From positions 15,245-79,244 of the forward strand of contig CAZCQW010000007.1 in assembly GCA_964500975.1 (NCBI GenBank): DNA of 64,000 nt, read 5' to 3'. Both the position numbers and the translations under genes were made by a program. Source of the DNA: UBA12465 sp964500975. GTDB taxonomy: Bacteria; Patescibacteriota; Patescibacteriia; Patescibacteriales; UBA12465. Of the stretch, positions 26,701 to 33,948 are shown piece after piece. A model generated the notes under the pieces. The model saw nothing but the letters and a program-made list of their open reading frames with translations, had not been told where the DNA came from and made no database searches. Numbering within the stretch: the stretch's first letter is position 1; every line of letters starts with the position of its first letter.

Positions 26701-29266
26701 TGATATTAACGGAGTCAAATCAACTGGCGTCTCTGCTAATTTCACTATTGATTCGATCGCTCCAGTAATTAATATCGGAAGCCTGGGAAGAATTAGTACC
26801 TCAACAGTTCCAGGTGCAACAGCAACTGATAATATAGACGGACAAAGTGATTTAACATATCTTTGGAGTTCGGTTATTACTCCAGGTGCCGGAACTTTAG
26901 TTTTTTCTTCAGTTAACAGTGTTAATCCATTATTATCAGGAACGAGGTCCGGTTCCTATACGGCTAGTTTATATGTTCAAGATAGAGCGGGGAATATTTC
27001 TACTAGTCCCTTAACTTTCTTCTGGGAAGGTGAGCCTGATACCCCAGTAATTACTAACCCTACCAGTACAGTTTCTGTTAGAGGAGGCATAACGCAATCT
27101 ATAAGTTGGACTATCCCCGCTTTAGCTGATTTAAATCATTTTAATTTAAGTTATTCTATTGATAATGAGCTAACTTGGGTTCCAATTATTAATAATCTTA
27201 CAGCAGGAATTAGAACATATGTTTGGACTATTCCAGCAGCATTAAACTCTACTAGCAGTAAAGTAAGAGTTATTGCTTTAGATGATTATGATAATCAGTC
27301 AATTGGCGTTTCGGCTGGTTTTACAATTGACTCTACTAAGCCAGTTGTAAATGCAGGATTTATTTCTTCGGTAATTAGTTCAGCAACTTCTTCGCTTGGA
27401 GTTTCTGCTAGCGATAACTTTAATTCTGAATCTGATTTAAATTTTTTATGGACTGAGATTTCCAAACCTAATAACTCAACCTTAACTATTTCAAGTCCGA
27501 CAGCAACTAGCACATTATTCTCCGGCGATGTTACTGGAGCTTATCAAGTTCTATTATCAGCAACAGATAGAAGTGGAAATACTGGAACAAGCACCTTGTC
27601 ATTTTCCTGGTCAAGCGTAAATGACCCAATAGTTAGCGCGCCAGTTTTAAATGCAAATATAAAAGGAAATAGCACTTCAACAATTTCTTGGACGATAGTT
27701 GATCCAGGTGATCTTGATCATATGATTGCTGAATACTCGATTAATAACGGCGTGAACTGGACTTTGATTGATAATAATATTGCTAGTTCAAGTCTGTCTC
27801 TTAACTGGTTAGTTGCTGACGGAATAAATTCTAGTAGCAGTTTAGTGAGGATATTGTCAGTCGACACCTTGGGCAACATTGCAACTGGTACAAGCCCTGT
27901 ATTTATAATTGATTCTAGCGCACCAACTGTTTCAGCTGGTTCATACAGTGCTAATTTAAATAGCGCAACTACTCCTGGAGCGACTGCTAGTGATAATTTT
28001 AGTACTAGTAGCCAAATGACATATTTATGGACACAGCAAACCGCTCCATCTGGTGGAGCAATTAGTTTTGGCGGTGGTAATAATATTTTAAATCCCACTC
28101 TTTCGGGTAATGTTAATGGTAGCTACTCAGCCTTATTAACAGTTTCTGATTTGGCTGGTAATGCGAGCTCAAGCGCCGTCTCGTTTACTCGTAATGTTGT
28201 CGTTCCGCCTAGTGGTGGTGGCGGTGGCGGTGGTGGCGGTGGTGGCGGAGGAGGTAATTCCACGCCTTGCACAAGCGTTGTTTATGGCGACTGGGGTGCT
28301 TGTTTTGATGGAAATGGTACTCAATTCAGAAGCATTATAAGCAGCACGCCTAGCCAGTGTATTCCAACTTCAGCGCAACAAGCTAGTCAGAGTCAGTCTT
28401 GCAAAATTAGTGATTTTTGTACGGATGTTACATACGGAGAATGGGGCATTTGTTCTGATGGATACCAACATCGTGAAGTTAGTTCTAAATATCCAGCAAC
28501 TTGTAATTTAACTAATGAACAGAATAATCTTAAAAATCAGGCTTGCTCTAGTAGTAACGGTAATGGGAGTGATGATGCTAAAAATAATGGACCCTTTGAT
28601 TTAGATGTTATGGATATTTTAGAAGTGGCTAGGGCTAGTTTCGTAAAAGAAGATAAAAAAATAGTTTCTAGTGTAGTCGGTAAAATTTTGATTCAAGTTG
28701 AAGATAGGGGGCGGGCTTGGTATGTCAACCCGGTAGATAAAAAAAGATATTATCTTGGATCGGCTAATAACGCCTTCTCAGTGATGAATTTAATTGGTCA
28801 GGGTATTAGTAACAAAAATTTAAGAAAAGTTCCAATTGGGCTAGTTGATGAGTCCTTAAATCGTGATCAGGATACCGACTCCGATGGTTTAACAGATCGT
28901 TTAGAGGAGGGGATTGGTTCTGACAAGAATAAACTTGATTCAGACGGTGATGGGTATAATGATTATGAAGAAATAGTTAATGGCTATAATCCTTATGGGC
29001 CAGGTAAATTACCTACTGATCCTCAGTTATTAAAAACTGTACTTGGTCGCATGTATATTCAAGTAGAGACTAACGGAGAGGCTTGGTACGTTGAACCTAC
29101 TTCTAAAAAACGATATTATCTTGGTCGTCCGACTGAAGCCTATGGAATTATGAGACGCTTTGGTCTTGGCATTACTAACGCTAACCTAAACAAAATACCA
29201 GTTGGTCAGTTTACGCCTTCGCAAGTGAAAAAGATTACTGAAATGCTTGGAGCAAGAAATAAATAG
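20741..29266 (+). CDS. Giant repetitive cell-surface protein with PKD/Ig-like repeats
   Basis: A 2841-codon exported protein. A signal/anchor segment (about 17-37) is followed by diverged Ig-like modules and then about eleven tandem units of roughly 190 residues (from about residue 470). Each pairs a PKD-like half (DSxxPVINIGSIGT.. to the TFYWQ strand) with a second Ig-like half (LDYFDLSYSLDNGG.., STSSLIKI). Then come a poly-Gly linker (about 2490), two cysteine-containing YGDWGAC/YGEWGIC modules, two copies of a WYV..KRYYLG domain and, between them, DTDSDGLTDRLE/DSDGDGYNDYEE calcium-type loops. It probably forms a long Ser/Thr-rich stalk for adhesion or host contact. A 10-N gap at 21671-21680 makes the exact length uncertain. 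Confidence 0.85.
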   Translation: MVKKISFEFKKNKNKLKLLAIFFILISSGLLINEVLSANPVTSIITAPSAKSSNLPLVIASGDADAGSTIQSARYQIYPSGSAPSGSWYSCTANNGYSFGDVYVQYTCLVASLPDGSYKMNIESIDNNNLSDARETSAFIVDRIAPVVDFDDLTNAPNPINFNDPVFTGTVSDNLTDVSLVQYKWALASTSDPVSPVFGDSGWTNCDAVVASSSVSFRCDPGYNFPESVKGEEYRMHVRGVDEVNNISTFTNYYKFQVDTISPYNLAISNPNAAGITLYGNHSYFITWTTPLDAFELLSLPIKIEYSSDGXXXXFSSPTIITSSYSGTGPYNWTVPSDNTNSAKIRITATDLAGNSVSTTSANPFTIIPYSAPLITINPISNNATNTLPLIITGNAADSQTIVSAEYNIDSGSWVSCSASDGSYGGVSEDLSCGPVGSLSEGSHTINIRAYDSSSDSGSNSYSFVYDISGPVVDAGTLGTINLATTPGATASDSHSSISSYSWSQTSGPGVITFSNSNILNPNISANVVSATPYIAQLSVCDIVGNCSTDTVSFIWTDQPLNFNITSPSGSERMRGSNNFLIEWTNPGGSALDHFDIEYSINGGTNWTTITTGISSAEVNYLWTIPNVNSETVLIRINAQDSGDSLLLNATSNIFAIDSTSPTVDAGTLGSINTGTSPNATSSDNYDTSGQLTYAWTKVSGPSAINFGGGTSILNPNISSTVTGSYVARLTVTDRAGNSNTDTVSFDWDGNPPNFSVSSPASVNLRGTSTVPIIWSVSAGAVSYKLEYTIDNGSNFTTIASSTLGTATSTGLFYNWTLPAANSSQSYVRVTASDTYGNTSSSNSITFTIDSLAPVVDAGLFSEALLSPTQSTGVAASDSGSGIATYAWTQVSALGTVTFGGGANILSPFISADTSGIYTVRLTVTDNVGYSTSDEVSFLFNTDPTSPWITAPAINAFWSGGVNRNITWTMAVDPGDLSGFTVDYSTNNGGSWTNIGTLLASTSRQINWSVPAVNSTSSLVRVIANDISGNTSTSTNQFTIDSISPVINMGNIGTTTIATTSGTTVTDNIDGPNDLTYLWSSVSTPAGGNLSFSSTTVADPVMSGTVSGNYTAQLIAQDRAGHITTSLLTFYWQRNPGKPVITSPNASTFTRGNVVQDIDWTMTDTVDLDYFDLSYSLDNGGTWDSIATTTALSRTYPWDILGSDNSTSSLIKIEAYDIYGSQSVGTSSKFTIDSLHPLINIGSIGTTTVATTSKTSASDNIDTVNELTYSWVASSTPIGGALVFSSSSIVDPLMSGTVSGDYTAELTVTDRAGNIYTDSLTFYWQGEPGVPVISNPNSSVFAKAGNNQNINWTIADANDLDYFTLSYSLNNGGSWNLIATTTPSSRIYAWAIPGGLNSTSSLIKIDAYDIYGNQSMGVSSNFIIDSVAPVINIGSISDATVATSSGTTVTDNIDGPSDLTYVWTADNTPAGGTLVFTPSSSVMDPVMSGTLTGFYTARLTATDRAGHSSSRILVFRWQAEPGTPTITNPTDTTYVSGGATQRTDWFLTDIVDLDHFNMSYSIDNGVNWILVTSSIATTSRTYNWSVPNGLNSTSSLVKIEAYDSLGGSSSGISPNFIIDSTNPVISIGNIGTTSIATTSGTTVSDNIDGVNDLTYSWIPISVPVGGTLVLSSSSVMDPLMSGTVSGNYTAQLSARDRAGHVVTSLLTFYFQGEPDVPVISLPNNSTYVKGGANQNINWAIPAVSDLDYFDVSYSLNNGVSWTIATSSLASTSRTFSWSVPTSTNSTSSLIKVEAYDVYNNKSIGTSSNFTVDSTLPVINIGSIVTATIATTSGTTVTDNIDGAGDLTYSWSAAVVPGGGSLVFTPSSSIMDPAMAGTVTGNYTAQLTVTDRAGNSLTRALTFYWQAEPGVPTVSNPNDSTFVKAGATQNINWFINAIDLNYFDLKYSIDNGSSWISIATTTAASRTYAWAVPSAINSTSSLIKIDAYDINGVKSTGVSANFTIDSIAPVINIGSLGRISTSTVPGATATDNIDGQSDLTYLWSSVITPGAGTLVFSSVNSVNPLLSGTRSGSYTASLYVQDRAGNISTSPLTFFWEGEPDTPVITNPTSTVSVRGGITQSISWTIPALADLNHFNLSYSIDNELTWVPIINNLTAGIRTYVWTIPAALNSTSSKVRVIALDDYDNQSIGVSAGFTIDSTKPVVNAGFISSVISSATSSLGVSASDNFNSESDLNFLWTEISKPNNSTLTISSPTATSTLFSGDVTGAYQVLLSATDRSGNTGTSTLSFSWSSVNDPIVSAPVLNANIKGNSTSTISWTIVDPGDLDHMIAEYSINNGVNWTLIDNNIASSSLSLNWLVADGINSSSSLVRILSVDTLGNIATGTSPVFIIDSSAPTVSAGSYSANLNSATTPGATASDNFSTSSQMTYLWTQQTAPSGGAISFGGGNNILNPTLSGNVNGSYSALLTVSDLAGNASSSAVSFTRNVVVPPSGGGGGGGGGGGGGGNSTPCTSVVYGDWGACFDGNGTQFRSIISSTPSQCIPTSAQQASQSQSCKISDFCTDVTYGEWGICSDGYQHREVSSKYPATCNLTNEQNNLKNQACSSSNGNGSDDAKNNGPFDLDVMDILEVARASFVKEDKKIVSSVVGKILIQVEDRGRAWYVNPVDKKRYYLGSANNAFSVMNLIGQGISNKNLRKVPIGLVDESLNRDQDTDSDGLTDRLEEGIGSDKNKLDSDGDGYNDYEEIVNGYNPYGPGKLPTDPQLLKTVLGRMYIQVETNGEAWYVEPTSKKRYYLGRPTEAYGIMRRFGLGITNANLNKIPVGQFTPSQVKKITEMLGARNK
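21671..21680. other. Assembly gap (10 N) inside giant gene
   Basis: Ten N bases interrupt the coding sequence in the second Ig-like module. The frame is the same on both sides as printed, but the true gap size is unknown. Confidence 0.98.
22140..28200 (+). repeat. About eleven tandem ~575-bp coding repeats
   Basis: Units begin near 22147, 22727, 23300, 23872, 24449, 25020, 25603, 26187, 26757, 27333 and 27917, judged by the recurring D-S-x-x-P-V start of each PKD-like half. Units four to eight are the most alike in protein sequence (GTTVTDNIDG, STSSLIKI and TFYWQ recur). Such arrays expand and contract by recombination and are prone to assembly collapse. Confidence 0.85.
28675..29205 (+). 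repeat. Duplicated C-terminal KRYYLG-type domain
   Basis: Two copies of an about 60-residue module: first with GRAWYVNPVDKKRYYLG, second with GEAWYVEPTSKKRYYLG. They are separated by two Asp-rich calcium-type loops. Both copies end in NxNLRKVPIG or NANLNKIPVG. Probably a surface-attachment or recognition module; function unknown. Confidence 0.8.
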
Positions 29267-29288
29267 GATAAAATGCAAAAAATAGTTA

Positions 29289-29318
29289 AAAAATCACCCT
29301 AAATTTGGGTGATTTTTT
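29289..29318 (+). terminator. Rho-independent terminator of giant gene
   Basis: AAATCACCC / GGGTGATTT stem around TAAATTT, followed by a T-run. Confidence 0.85.
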
Positions 29319-29323
29319 AAATA

Positions 29324-29352
29324 TTGACAAAACTTATTAAAAATGACATAAT
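29324..29352 (+). promoter_or_regulatory. Sigma70-type promoter for SPFH gene
   Basis: TTGACA (29324-29329), 17 nt, CATAAT (29347-29352), with a leader of roughly 75 nt before the ATG at 29433. Confidence 0.65.
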
Positions 29353-29432
29353 AATATATTAATATGAGTTCTAGCTGCTCTGGCAAAATAGGCTCTTTTA
29401 CAAATAAATAAACAAACAAAAAAAATAAAAAA

Positions 29433-30596
29433 ATGGAAAAACTAACCAAATGGCTTGCGTGGCCAATAACACTTCTAGGAGTGATGATTATTTCAAGTAT
29501 TTGCGCTGTTTTAAGCGCTAATTATTTTACTGGAAACGAGCCCTTGGCTATCGGATTTGCACTATTCTTTTTCATTTCAATAATCATCCTTAGTCGCTTC
29601 TGGCAAGAAGTACCCCAGGATGAAATTTGGCTGACTTCTGTATATGGAGTCGGATATAGGGAATTACAACCTGGAGGAACATTGCTCTTACCTTTCGGCC
29701 TTGAAAAAATTGATAGTCAGACTTATATCGGCCAACAGAGGATGAAAATTTACTTAGATAAAGAGGTTAAGCCGGCTGGCAAAATTCTGGCTGAAAATGT
29801 TGAAGGAAATGAAGTTAGACTAGCTGAAGAAGGTGCTTTTATTTTTGGAAATGTCAACTTTAAAGATTGTTCAAATCTTGGTGCGGATATAAATTTTTTC
29901 TTCAAAATTATTAATGTTTATAAGGCTACATACGACGTAGAGAATCTGTATTTTTCAATGGCTGAAAAAGTAGCGTCTCTTCTGAATGATAATTTTCTTG
30001 AATATCAATTTGATGATATCAAAAAAAGCAAGAAGAGCCTCAATAAGATGAATTTGGCCTGCGCTAGAATTTTTACAGATCCTGCTTATGTTGCACCGAC
30101 TCAAGCTGAATATCAGAATTCGGAATTATATAAAATGATGGCTGATTATGGTGTTGAGATTATCGATATTGATATCGTCGACTTTCGTATCACAGCAGAA
30201 GTAGCTGAAGAAATTCAGCGCAAACAAGCTGCTGAAAATGACCGTAAGGTTAAAGAGCTTGAATTTAAAACAGTTCAAGTTGAAAACAAGATTAAAATTT
30301 CTCGAGCTACCGGTTCTAAAAAAGAGAAAATAATCCTGGCCGAAGGCGATAAAGAAGCCTCTGAGCTAAGAGGCAAAGGAGAAGCGGCTAAAATAAAAGC
30401 AGTTTCTGATGCCGCTAATTTATCAGCCGATCAGAAGGCACGCTTCCTTGTCGAAAAGGAAAAATGGGGGGCAATTGCCGAATCAAAATCTACTGATAAG
30501 GTTATTTTAGTGGAAGGAAATAGTCAAGTAGCCAATGGCGTTGGATTTGGCGCTGGAGCCCATACTACTAACCCGGCACAGCCCAGAAATCCGTAA
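29433..30596 (+). CDS. SPFH/band 7 (stomatin-like) membrane protein
   Basis: A 387-residue protein with two N-terminal membrane segments (about 12-32 and 38-55), then an SPFH-type domain (about 60-270: VPQDEIWLTSVYGVGYRELQ, a conserved PGG and FRITAEVAEEIQRKQAAEND) and a charged coiled-coil with the Ala/Glu-rich GEAAKIKAVSDAANLSADQ pattern typical of flotillin/prohibitin relatives. Such proteins oligomerise into membrane scaffolds. The tail is Gly/Ala/Pro-rich. It has its own promoter and is followed after 5 nt by a small membrane protein gene. Confidence 0.82.
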   Translation: MEKLTKWLAWPITLLGVMIISSICAVLSANYFTGNEPLAIGFALFFFISIIILSRFWQEVPQDEIWLTSVYGVGYRELQPGGTLLLPFGLEKIDSQTYIGQQRMKIYLDKEVKPAGKILAENVEGNEVRLAEEGAFIFGNVNFKDCSNLGADINFFFKIINVYKATYDVENLYFSMAEKVASLLNDNFLEYQFDDIKKSKKSLNKMNLACARIFTDPAYVAPTQAEYQNSELYKMMADYGVEIIDIDIVDFRITAEVAEEIQRKQAAENDRKVKELEFKTVQVENKIKISRATGSKKEKIILAEGDKEASELRGKGEAAKIKAVSDAANLSADQKARFLVEKEKWGAIAESKSTDKVILVEGNSQVANGVGFGAGAHTTNPAQPRNP

Positions 30597-30601
30597 AAAG
30601 T

Positions 30602-30955
30602 ATGTCAAAAATATTTCGATTAGGAAGTGGCGGACAAAGTAATGCCGCTCCGCAGAAAAATCAAGGTGGAAACGCAGGGGGCAATAATGCTCCAAAGTTT
30701 GAAAAAATTCGAAACCAGGATTGGTTTAGAATATTATTTTCAGGCGCCGTTTCAGCGCTAGTTTATTTTGTAATTTTAAATTTTATGCCAAGCTTTTCGG
30801 AGCCATGGCAAAAACATCTGGTCACCTTATTCGCTTCGGTAATATTCTTCTTTTTTATCGGAGCAGCTCAGAAAGAGCCCGGCACATTAGCCGATGCTAT
30901 CTTGAGCTTCCTGGCTTTAATTTTCATATTGCAAATGGCAATAAACTATTTGTAA
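30602..30955 (+). CDS. Small membrane protein downstream of SPFH gene
   Basis: A 117-residue protein. A Gly/Asn/Gln-rich cytoplasmic N-terminus (about 1-40) is followed by three hydrophobic segments (about 47-65, 75-92 and 98-116). No family recognised. It starts 5 nt after the SPFH gene and is followed by a terminator, so the two form one transcript; a role as partner of the SPFH scaffold is a reasonable guess. Confidence 0.7.
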   Translation: MSKIFRLGSGGQSNAAPQKNQGGNAGGNNAPKFEKIRNQDWFRILFSGAVSALVYFVILNFMPSFSEPWQKHLVTLFASVIFFFFIGAAQKEPGTLADAILSFLALIFILQMAINYL

Positions 30956-30962
30956 TAAATAT

Positions 30963-30991
30963 AAGGGGGTAAATAATTACCCTCTTTTTTA
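30963..30991 (+). terminator. Rho-independent terminator
   Basis: AGGGGGTAA / TTACCCTCT stem with an ATAA loop, then T6. Confidence 0.8.
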
Positions 30992-31046
30992 TTTTTCTGA
31001 GAAATGCTATGATTATATTGTTAAAGTCTTTATATTTTTAAATAAA

Positions 31047-31376
31047 ATGAAGAAATATTTATATTTTCTTAGCTTAATTTTTATTAATTTATCTATTAGT
31101 GTCGCTTCTGCTAGCACGACTAATTTAGAAAATCCATTAGGAAATATAGACACCCCCCAGTTACTAATAGGAAAAATTATTAATTCTGCTCTAGGAATTG
31201 TTGGTTCGATTACGCTTTTAATGTTTGTCTATGGCGGCTTTATTTGGCTAACATCCTCCGGCAGCTCAGATAAAGTTAAAAAAGGTAGGGATGTTATTCT
31301 GTGGTCAGCGATTGGTTTGGCGGTAATTTTTTCTTCGTACGCTCTAGTTGCACTTGTAATTAAAAGTATTAAATAA
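31047..31376 (+). CDS. T4SS_pilin-type pilin/TrbC-VirB2-like subunit
   Basis: A 109-residue protein: signal peptide (about 1-22), a short ENPLGNIDT-type N-terminus, and two membrane helices (about 42-68 and 80-107) joined by a SGSSDKVKKGRD hairpin turn. This is the layout of the small pilin family found with type IV secretion or pilus systems in CPR bacteria. The pattern ENPLG..LLIGKIINSALGIVG..LLMFVYGGFIWLT is shared with the next gene. An extended -10 (TGCTATGAT) lies at about 31005-31013. Confidence 0.8.
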   Translation: MKKYLYFLSLIFINLSISVASASTTNLENPLGNIDTPQLLIGKIINSALGIVGSITLLMFVYGGFIWLTSSGSSDKVKKGRDVILWSAIGLAVIFSSYALVALVIKSIK

Positions 31377-31400
31377 ACAAAAATTTGTAGAAATAAATTT

Positions 31401-31988
31401 ATGAATATTACTAAAAAATTATTTTTTGTTTTATTTTTTGCTCTATTGTTTTTTATACCAAATAATTCTAAGGCGGTTGGAAAATGTAAGCCAGTTAAGG
31501 ATAATACTGTATTTTGTTTCCAATATAAAATTAAACAAACTTGTGATGTATATTATCAGCAATGTTTTTGGGACGAGTATACTTGCGCAGCAAGAGATAT
31601 TTGTTCTGGCAATGATTATGGTAAATGTATCTCACATAGCTTAACTAAAGTTTGTTTTTGGGACGGAGATATACCAACGTTACAAAATCAAAAATCTATT
31701 TCAGGTGTTAGCGCACTACCAATTGAAGTTCCTAAAATAGAAAACCCATTAGGAGGAATTAATCTTGTAAATAAATTTATTGGTAATATAATTAATTCAG
31801 TTTTTGGCTTTGTTGGGTCTATCGCACTTTTAATGTTTATCTATGGAGGCTTGTCGTGGTTAATGGCTGGAGGGAGTGCTGATAAGATTAAAAATAGCCG
31901 TGATACGCTAGTCTGGGCGGCTATTGGTCTAGTTTTCATATTTCTTTCATATGCCGCTACTAGTATTTTGATTAAAATTATTAGCTAA
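31401..31988 (+). CDS. Pilin-type protein with cysteine-rich N-terminal domain
   Basis: A 195-residue relative of the preceding pilin. After a signal peptide (about 1-25) comes an about 65-residue domain with eight cysteines and two QCFWD/VCFWD motifs, then the same ENPLGG-start pilin core with two membrane helices (about 132-160 and 168-194) and an AGGSADKIKNSRD turn. The cysteines are even in number and the domain is predicted outside the membrane, so disulfides are likely. It may cap or decorate a pilus made by the smaller subunit. Lies 24 nt downstream of that gene. Confidence 0.78.
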   Translation: MNITKKLFFVLFFALLFFIPNNSKAVGKCKPVKDNTVFCFQYKIKQTCDVYYQQCFWDEYTCAARDICSGNDYGKCISHSLTKVCFWDGDIPTLQNQKSISGVSALPIEVPKIENPLGGINLVNKFIGNIINSVFGFVGSIALLMFIYGGLSWLMAGGSADKIKNSRDTLVWAAIGLVFIFLSYAATSILIKIIS

Positions 31989-32003
31989 TATTTTGACCCT
32001 TGT

Positions 32004-32032
32004 TTGACAAGAGTTATTATTTTTTTTATTAT
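32004..32032 (+). promoter_or_regulatory. Promoter of tRNA-Tyr
   Basis: TTGACA (32004-32009), 17 nt, TATTAT (32027-32032), with the tRNA starting 25 nt later. Confidence 0.65.
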
Positions 32033-32056
32033 AAGACAAGGATTATTCAAATTAAG

Positions 32057-32139
32057 GGGTCGATACCAAAGCGGTCAACTGGGGCAGACTGTAAATCTGC
32101 TGGCTTATGTCTTCGAAGGTTCGAATCCTTCTCGGCCCA
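32057..32139 (+). tRNA. tRNA-Tyr (anticodon GTA)
   Basis: Class II cloverleaf of 83 nt: acceptor GGGTCGA/TCGGCCC, anticodon stem GCAGA/TCTGC with loop CTGTAAA (GTA), long variable arm, T arm AAGG-TTCGAAT-CCTT, discriminator A. No encoded CCA. Confidence 0.93.
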
Positions 32140-32148
32140 CATTAAGTC

Positions 32149-32173
32149 AAGACTCCCATTTTGGGGGTCTTTT
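32149..32173. terminator. Terminator between tRNA-Tyr and recombinase
   Basis: AAGACTCCC / GGGGGTCTT stem with one G-T pair and short loop, then TTTT; works for the tRNA and possibly for the convergent recombinase gene. Confidence 0.7.
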
Positions 32174-32184
32174 GCGAATAAAGA

Positions 32185-33613
32185 CTAGGGCTCTTTAAAT
32201 TTAATATTAGTCAGTTTTCCGTCTTTAACTTCGGCGTTCCAAAGTATGTTTTTTATTATTTCTCTTTTCCGAGTCGGCTTAGCTTCTAAAAACTTATTTT
32301 TCAGTTCCTGTTGGGCTAAAAACAGATTTTTCATTTGTTCAAAAGTAGTTTTAGCTATTGGTTGATTTTTATTTTCTAAAGTTTTTAATNNNNNNNNNNG
32401 AGTTCAACTCGTCAGCTATCGTCTTTCGTTTAGCCTCAAAATCGTCCTTGGTGATAGCTTTATCTAAAAGCAGGTTAAAGAGTTCAGCCTGTCTATCTTC
32501 TCTAATTCTAAGCTGTTTTGAAAGCTCATTTTTAGTTTTAAGATATTCTTGACTTTCTGCCTCTTGCTTTAATTTATCCAGACTGGCCTCATACATTAAA
32601 TTAATAACTTCACCGGGGAAAGTTAATCTATCAAAAACATCAGCCAACATTTTAATAGCGTCAACTTCTTTTAAATAGCTCTTATGCTCCTCACATTTAT
32701 TTTTCCCATTAGTGCAGTAATAGTAAATATGTTTGCCCCTCTTTTTAGAAGCGGTATATAGACAACCGCAACGAGCGCAAACCATTAACCCTCTAAAAAT
32801 AAAGTCTAATTTATTTTTCTTGATATGCTGTTTTTTATGAGCCATTTCTTGCGCTTCTTCAAACAGCCTCTTTGATATTATCGGTTTATGATTGCCGGGA
32901 TACTCTTCGCCATGAGAAGTCATAACGCCATAATAGAATTTATTGTTTAACAAAGTATAGATTTGCGATTTATGATATTTATTACCGCCCCGGCTTTTTA
33001 GCCCAGCTAGATATATTTTTTCGGCAATTTCTTTAATCGCATAATTACCACTGATATACATTTGAAATATTTGTTTAACATAAGGAGCCCGATTCTTATC
33101 AACTAAAATATTACCTTTGCCGTCATTTAGATAGCCAATTGGCGCAATACAAGGCCAACCGCCTTTTTCCAGTTTAGTTCTCAGACCTCTTTTCACATTT
33201 TTTGATAAGTCTAAAATATACTGATTAGCCATTGAGCCCTCAATATTTAGAAGTAAAACATTATCACTCGGCAGATATTGTTTATCGCTCGTTTGAATCA
33301 CTTTAATTTTAGACTGCTGTAATAACCATTGAATTTTTCCGCTATCAATCGGATTACGAGATAGTCTATCTATTTTCCAACATAATATTCCATAGCCCTC
33401 AGCCTCATGATTATTTTCTAACAATTTAAGCATTTCTGAAAATAGCGGTCGGTTATTCGGCAATTTAGCCGATTTAGATTCAGTGTAAATTTTATCAATT
33501 TCCAAACCTAAACTATGAGCCAGTTTTTTCATTTCTAAAACTTGGCTTTCCAGCGATAGTATTTGTTTGCTCTTGTCTTCTGAGGACTTGCGAGCGTAGA
33601 GGATATATTTCAT
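32185..33613 (-). CDS. Large serine recombinase (resolvase/recombinase family), interrupted by gap
   Basis: N-terminal resolvase domain: YARKSSEDK carries the expected catalytic Ser, followed by LSLESQ, the CWKIDRLSRNP segment and ANQYILDLSKNVKRGL. Then a recombinase domain (GWPCIAPIGYLND.., IYTLLNNKFYYGVM), a zinc ribbon (CARCGC...YYYCTNGKNKC) and a coiled coil. A 10-N gap (32390-32399) breaks the frame. Past the gap another frame continues as KTTFEQMKNLFLAQQ..EIIKNILWNAEVKDGKL.. to a TAG at 32185-32187, the usual C-terminal end for this family, so the intact gene likely ends there. Probably integrates or excises a small element next to tRNA-Tyr; no phage genes are near. Confidence 0.85.
32390..32399. 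other. Assembly gap (10 N) inside recombinase gene
   Basis: Ten N bases; the reading frame differs on the two sides, so the real gap length is not 10. Confidence 0.98.
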
Positions 33614-33680
33614 ATTAGTTGAATGATTAGCTAGACAGATTCCTTTTCTAATTAACAGTTCTTTTAAACAAGGATAACTT

Positions 33681-33722
33681 TTTCTTTTCGGCTCCCCCTC
33701 CGGGGGATCCGCCGAAAAGAAA
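33681..33722. repeat. Strong GC-rich hairpin
   Basis: TTTCTTTTCGGC (33681-33692) pairs with GCCGAAAAGAAA (33711-33722); inside, TCCCCC (33693-33698) pairs with GGGGGA (33702-33707). It is notably GC-rich for this genome. It could be a terminator or a recombination-related structure. Confidence 0.7.
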
Positions 33723-33850
33723 AAAAGAGTTATTCCTTGGTTAAGAGAGAAATAGAGAATAGAAAAAGAATCTTTATACTACTAGTATATGGAAACGACT
33801 TGCACCATCTTGCATGCAAGACTGAATCCTAGATTTTGTCGTTTTTGTTG

Positions 33851-33860
33851 NNNNNNNNNN
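33851..33860. other. Assembly gap (10 N)
   Basis: Ten N bases in the intergenic region upstream of the gene at 33977. True size unknown, so a small gene or att site could be hidden here. Confidence 0.98.
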
Positions 33861-33892
33861 CATTGAGATAGTCCATTTACAAATAAGGTTAT

Positions 33893-33948
33893 ATTTGATT
33901 AATTACCAAGTTTGTCTAAAAATAGGCCGATTTAGTAATTAATCAAAT
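33893..33948. repeat. 14-bp perfect inverted repeat
   Basis: ATTTGATTAATTAC (33893-33906) and GTAATTAATCAAAT (33935-33948) with a 28-nt centre, just upstream of the gene at 33977. Operator or recombination site candidate. Confidence 0.65.

Noticed and set aside
27718..28098. Minus-strand open frame of 126 codons inside the giant gene
   Set aside because: Shadow of a strongly biased coding repeat; no start context, no domain.
22140..28200. Regular repeats suggesting a CRISPR-like array
   Set aside because: Units are ~575 bp, coding in one frame, and encode PKD/Ig-like domains; there are no short repeats with unique spacers.
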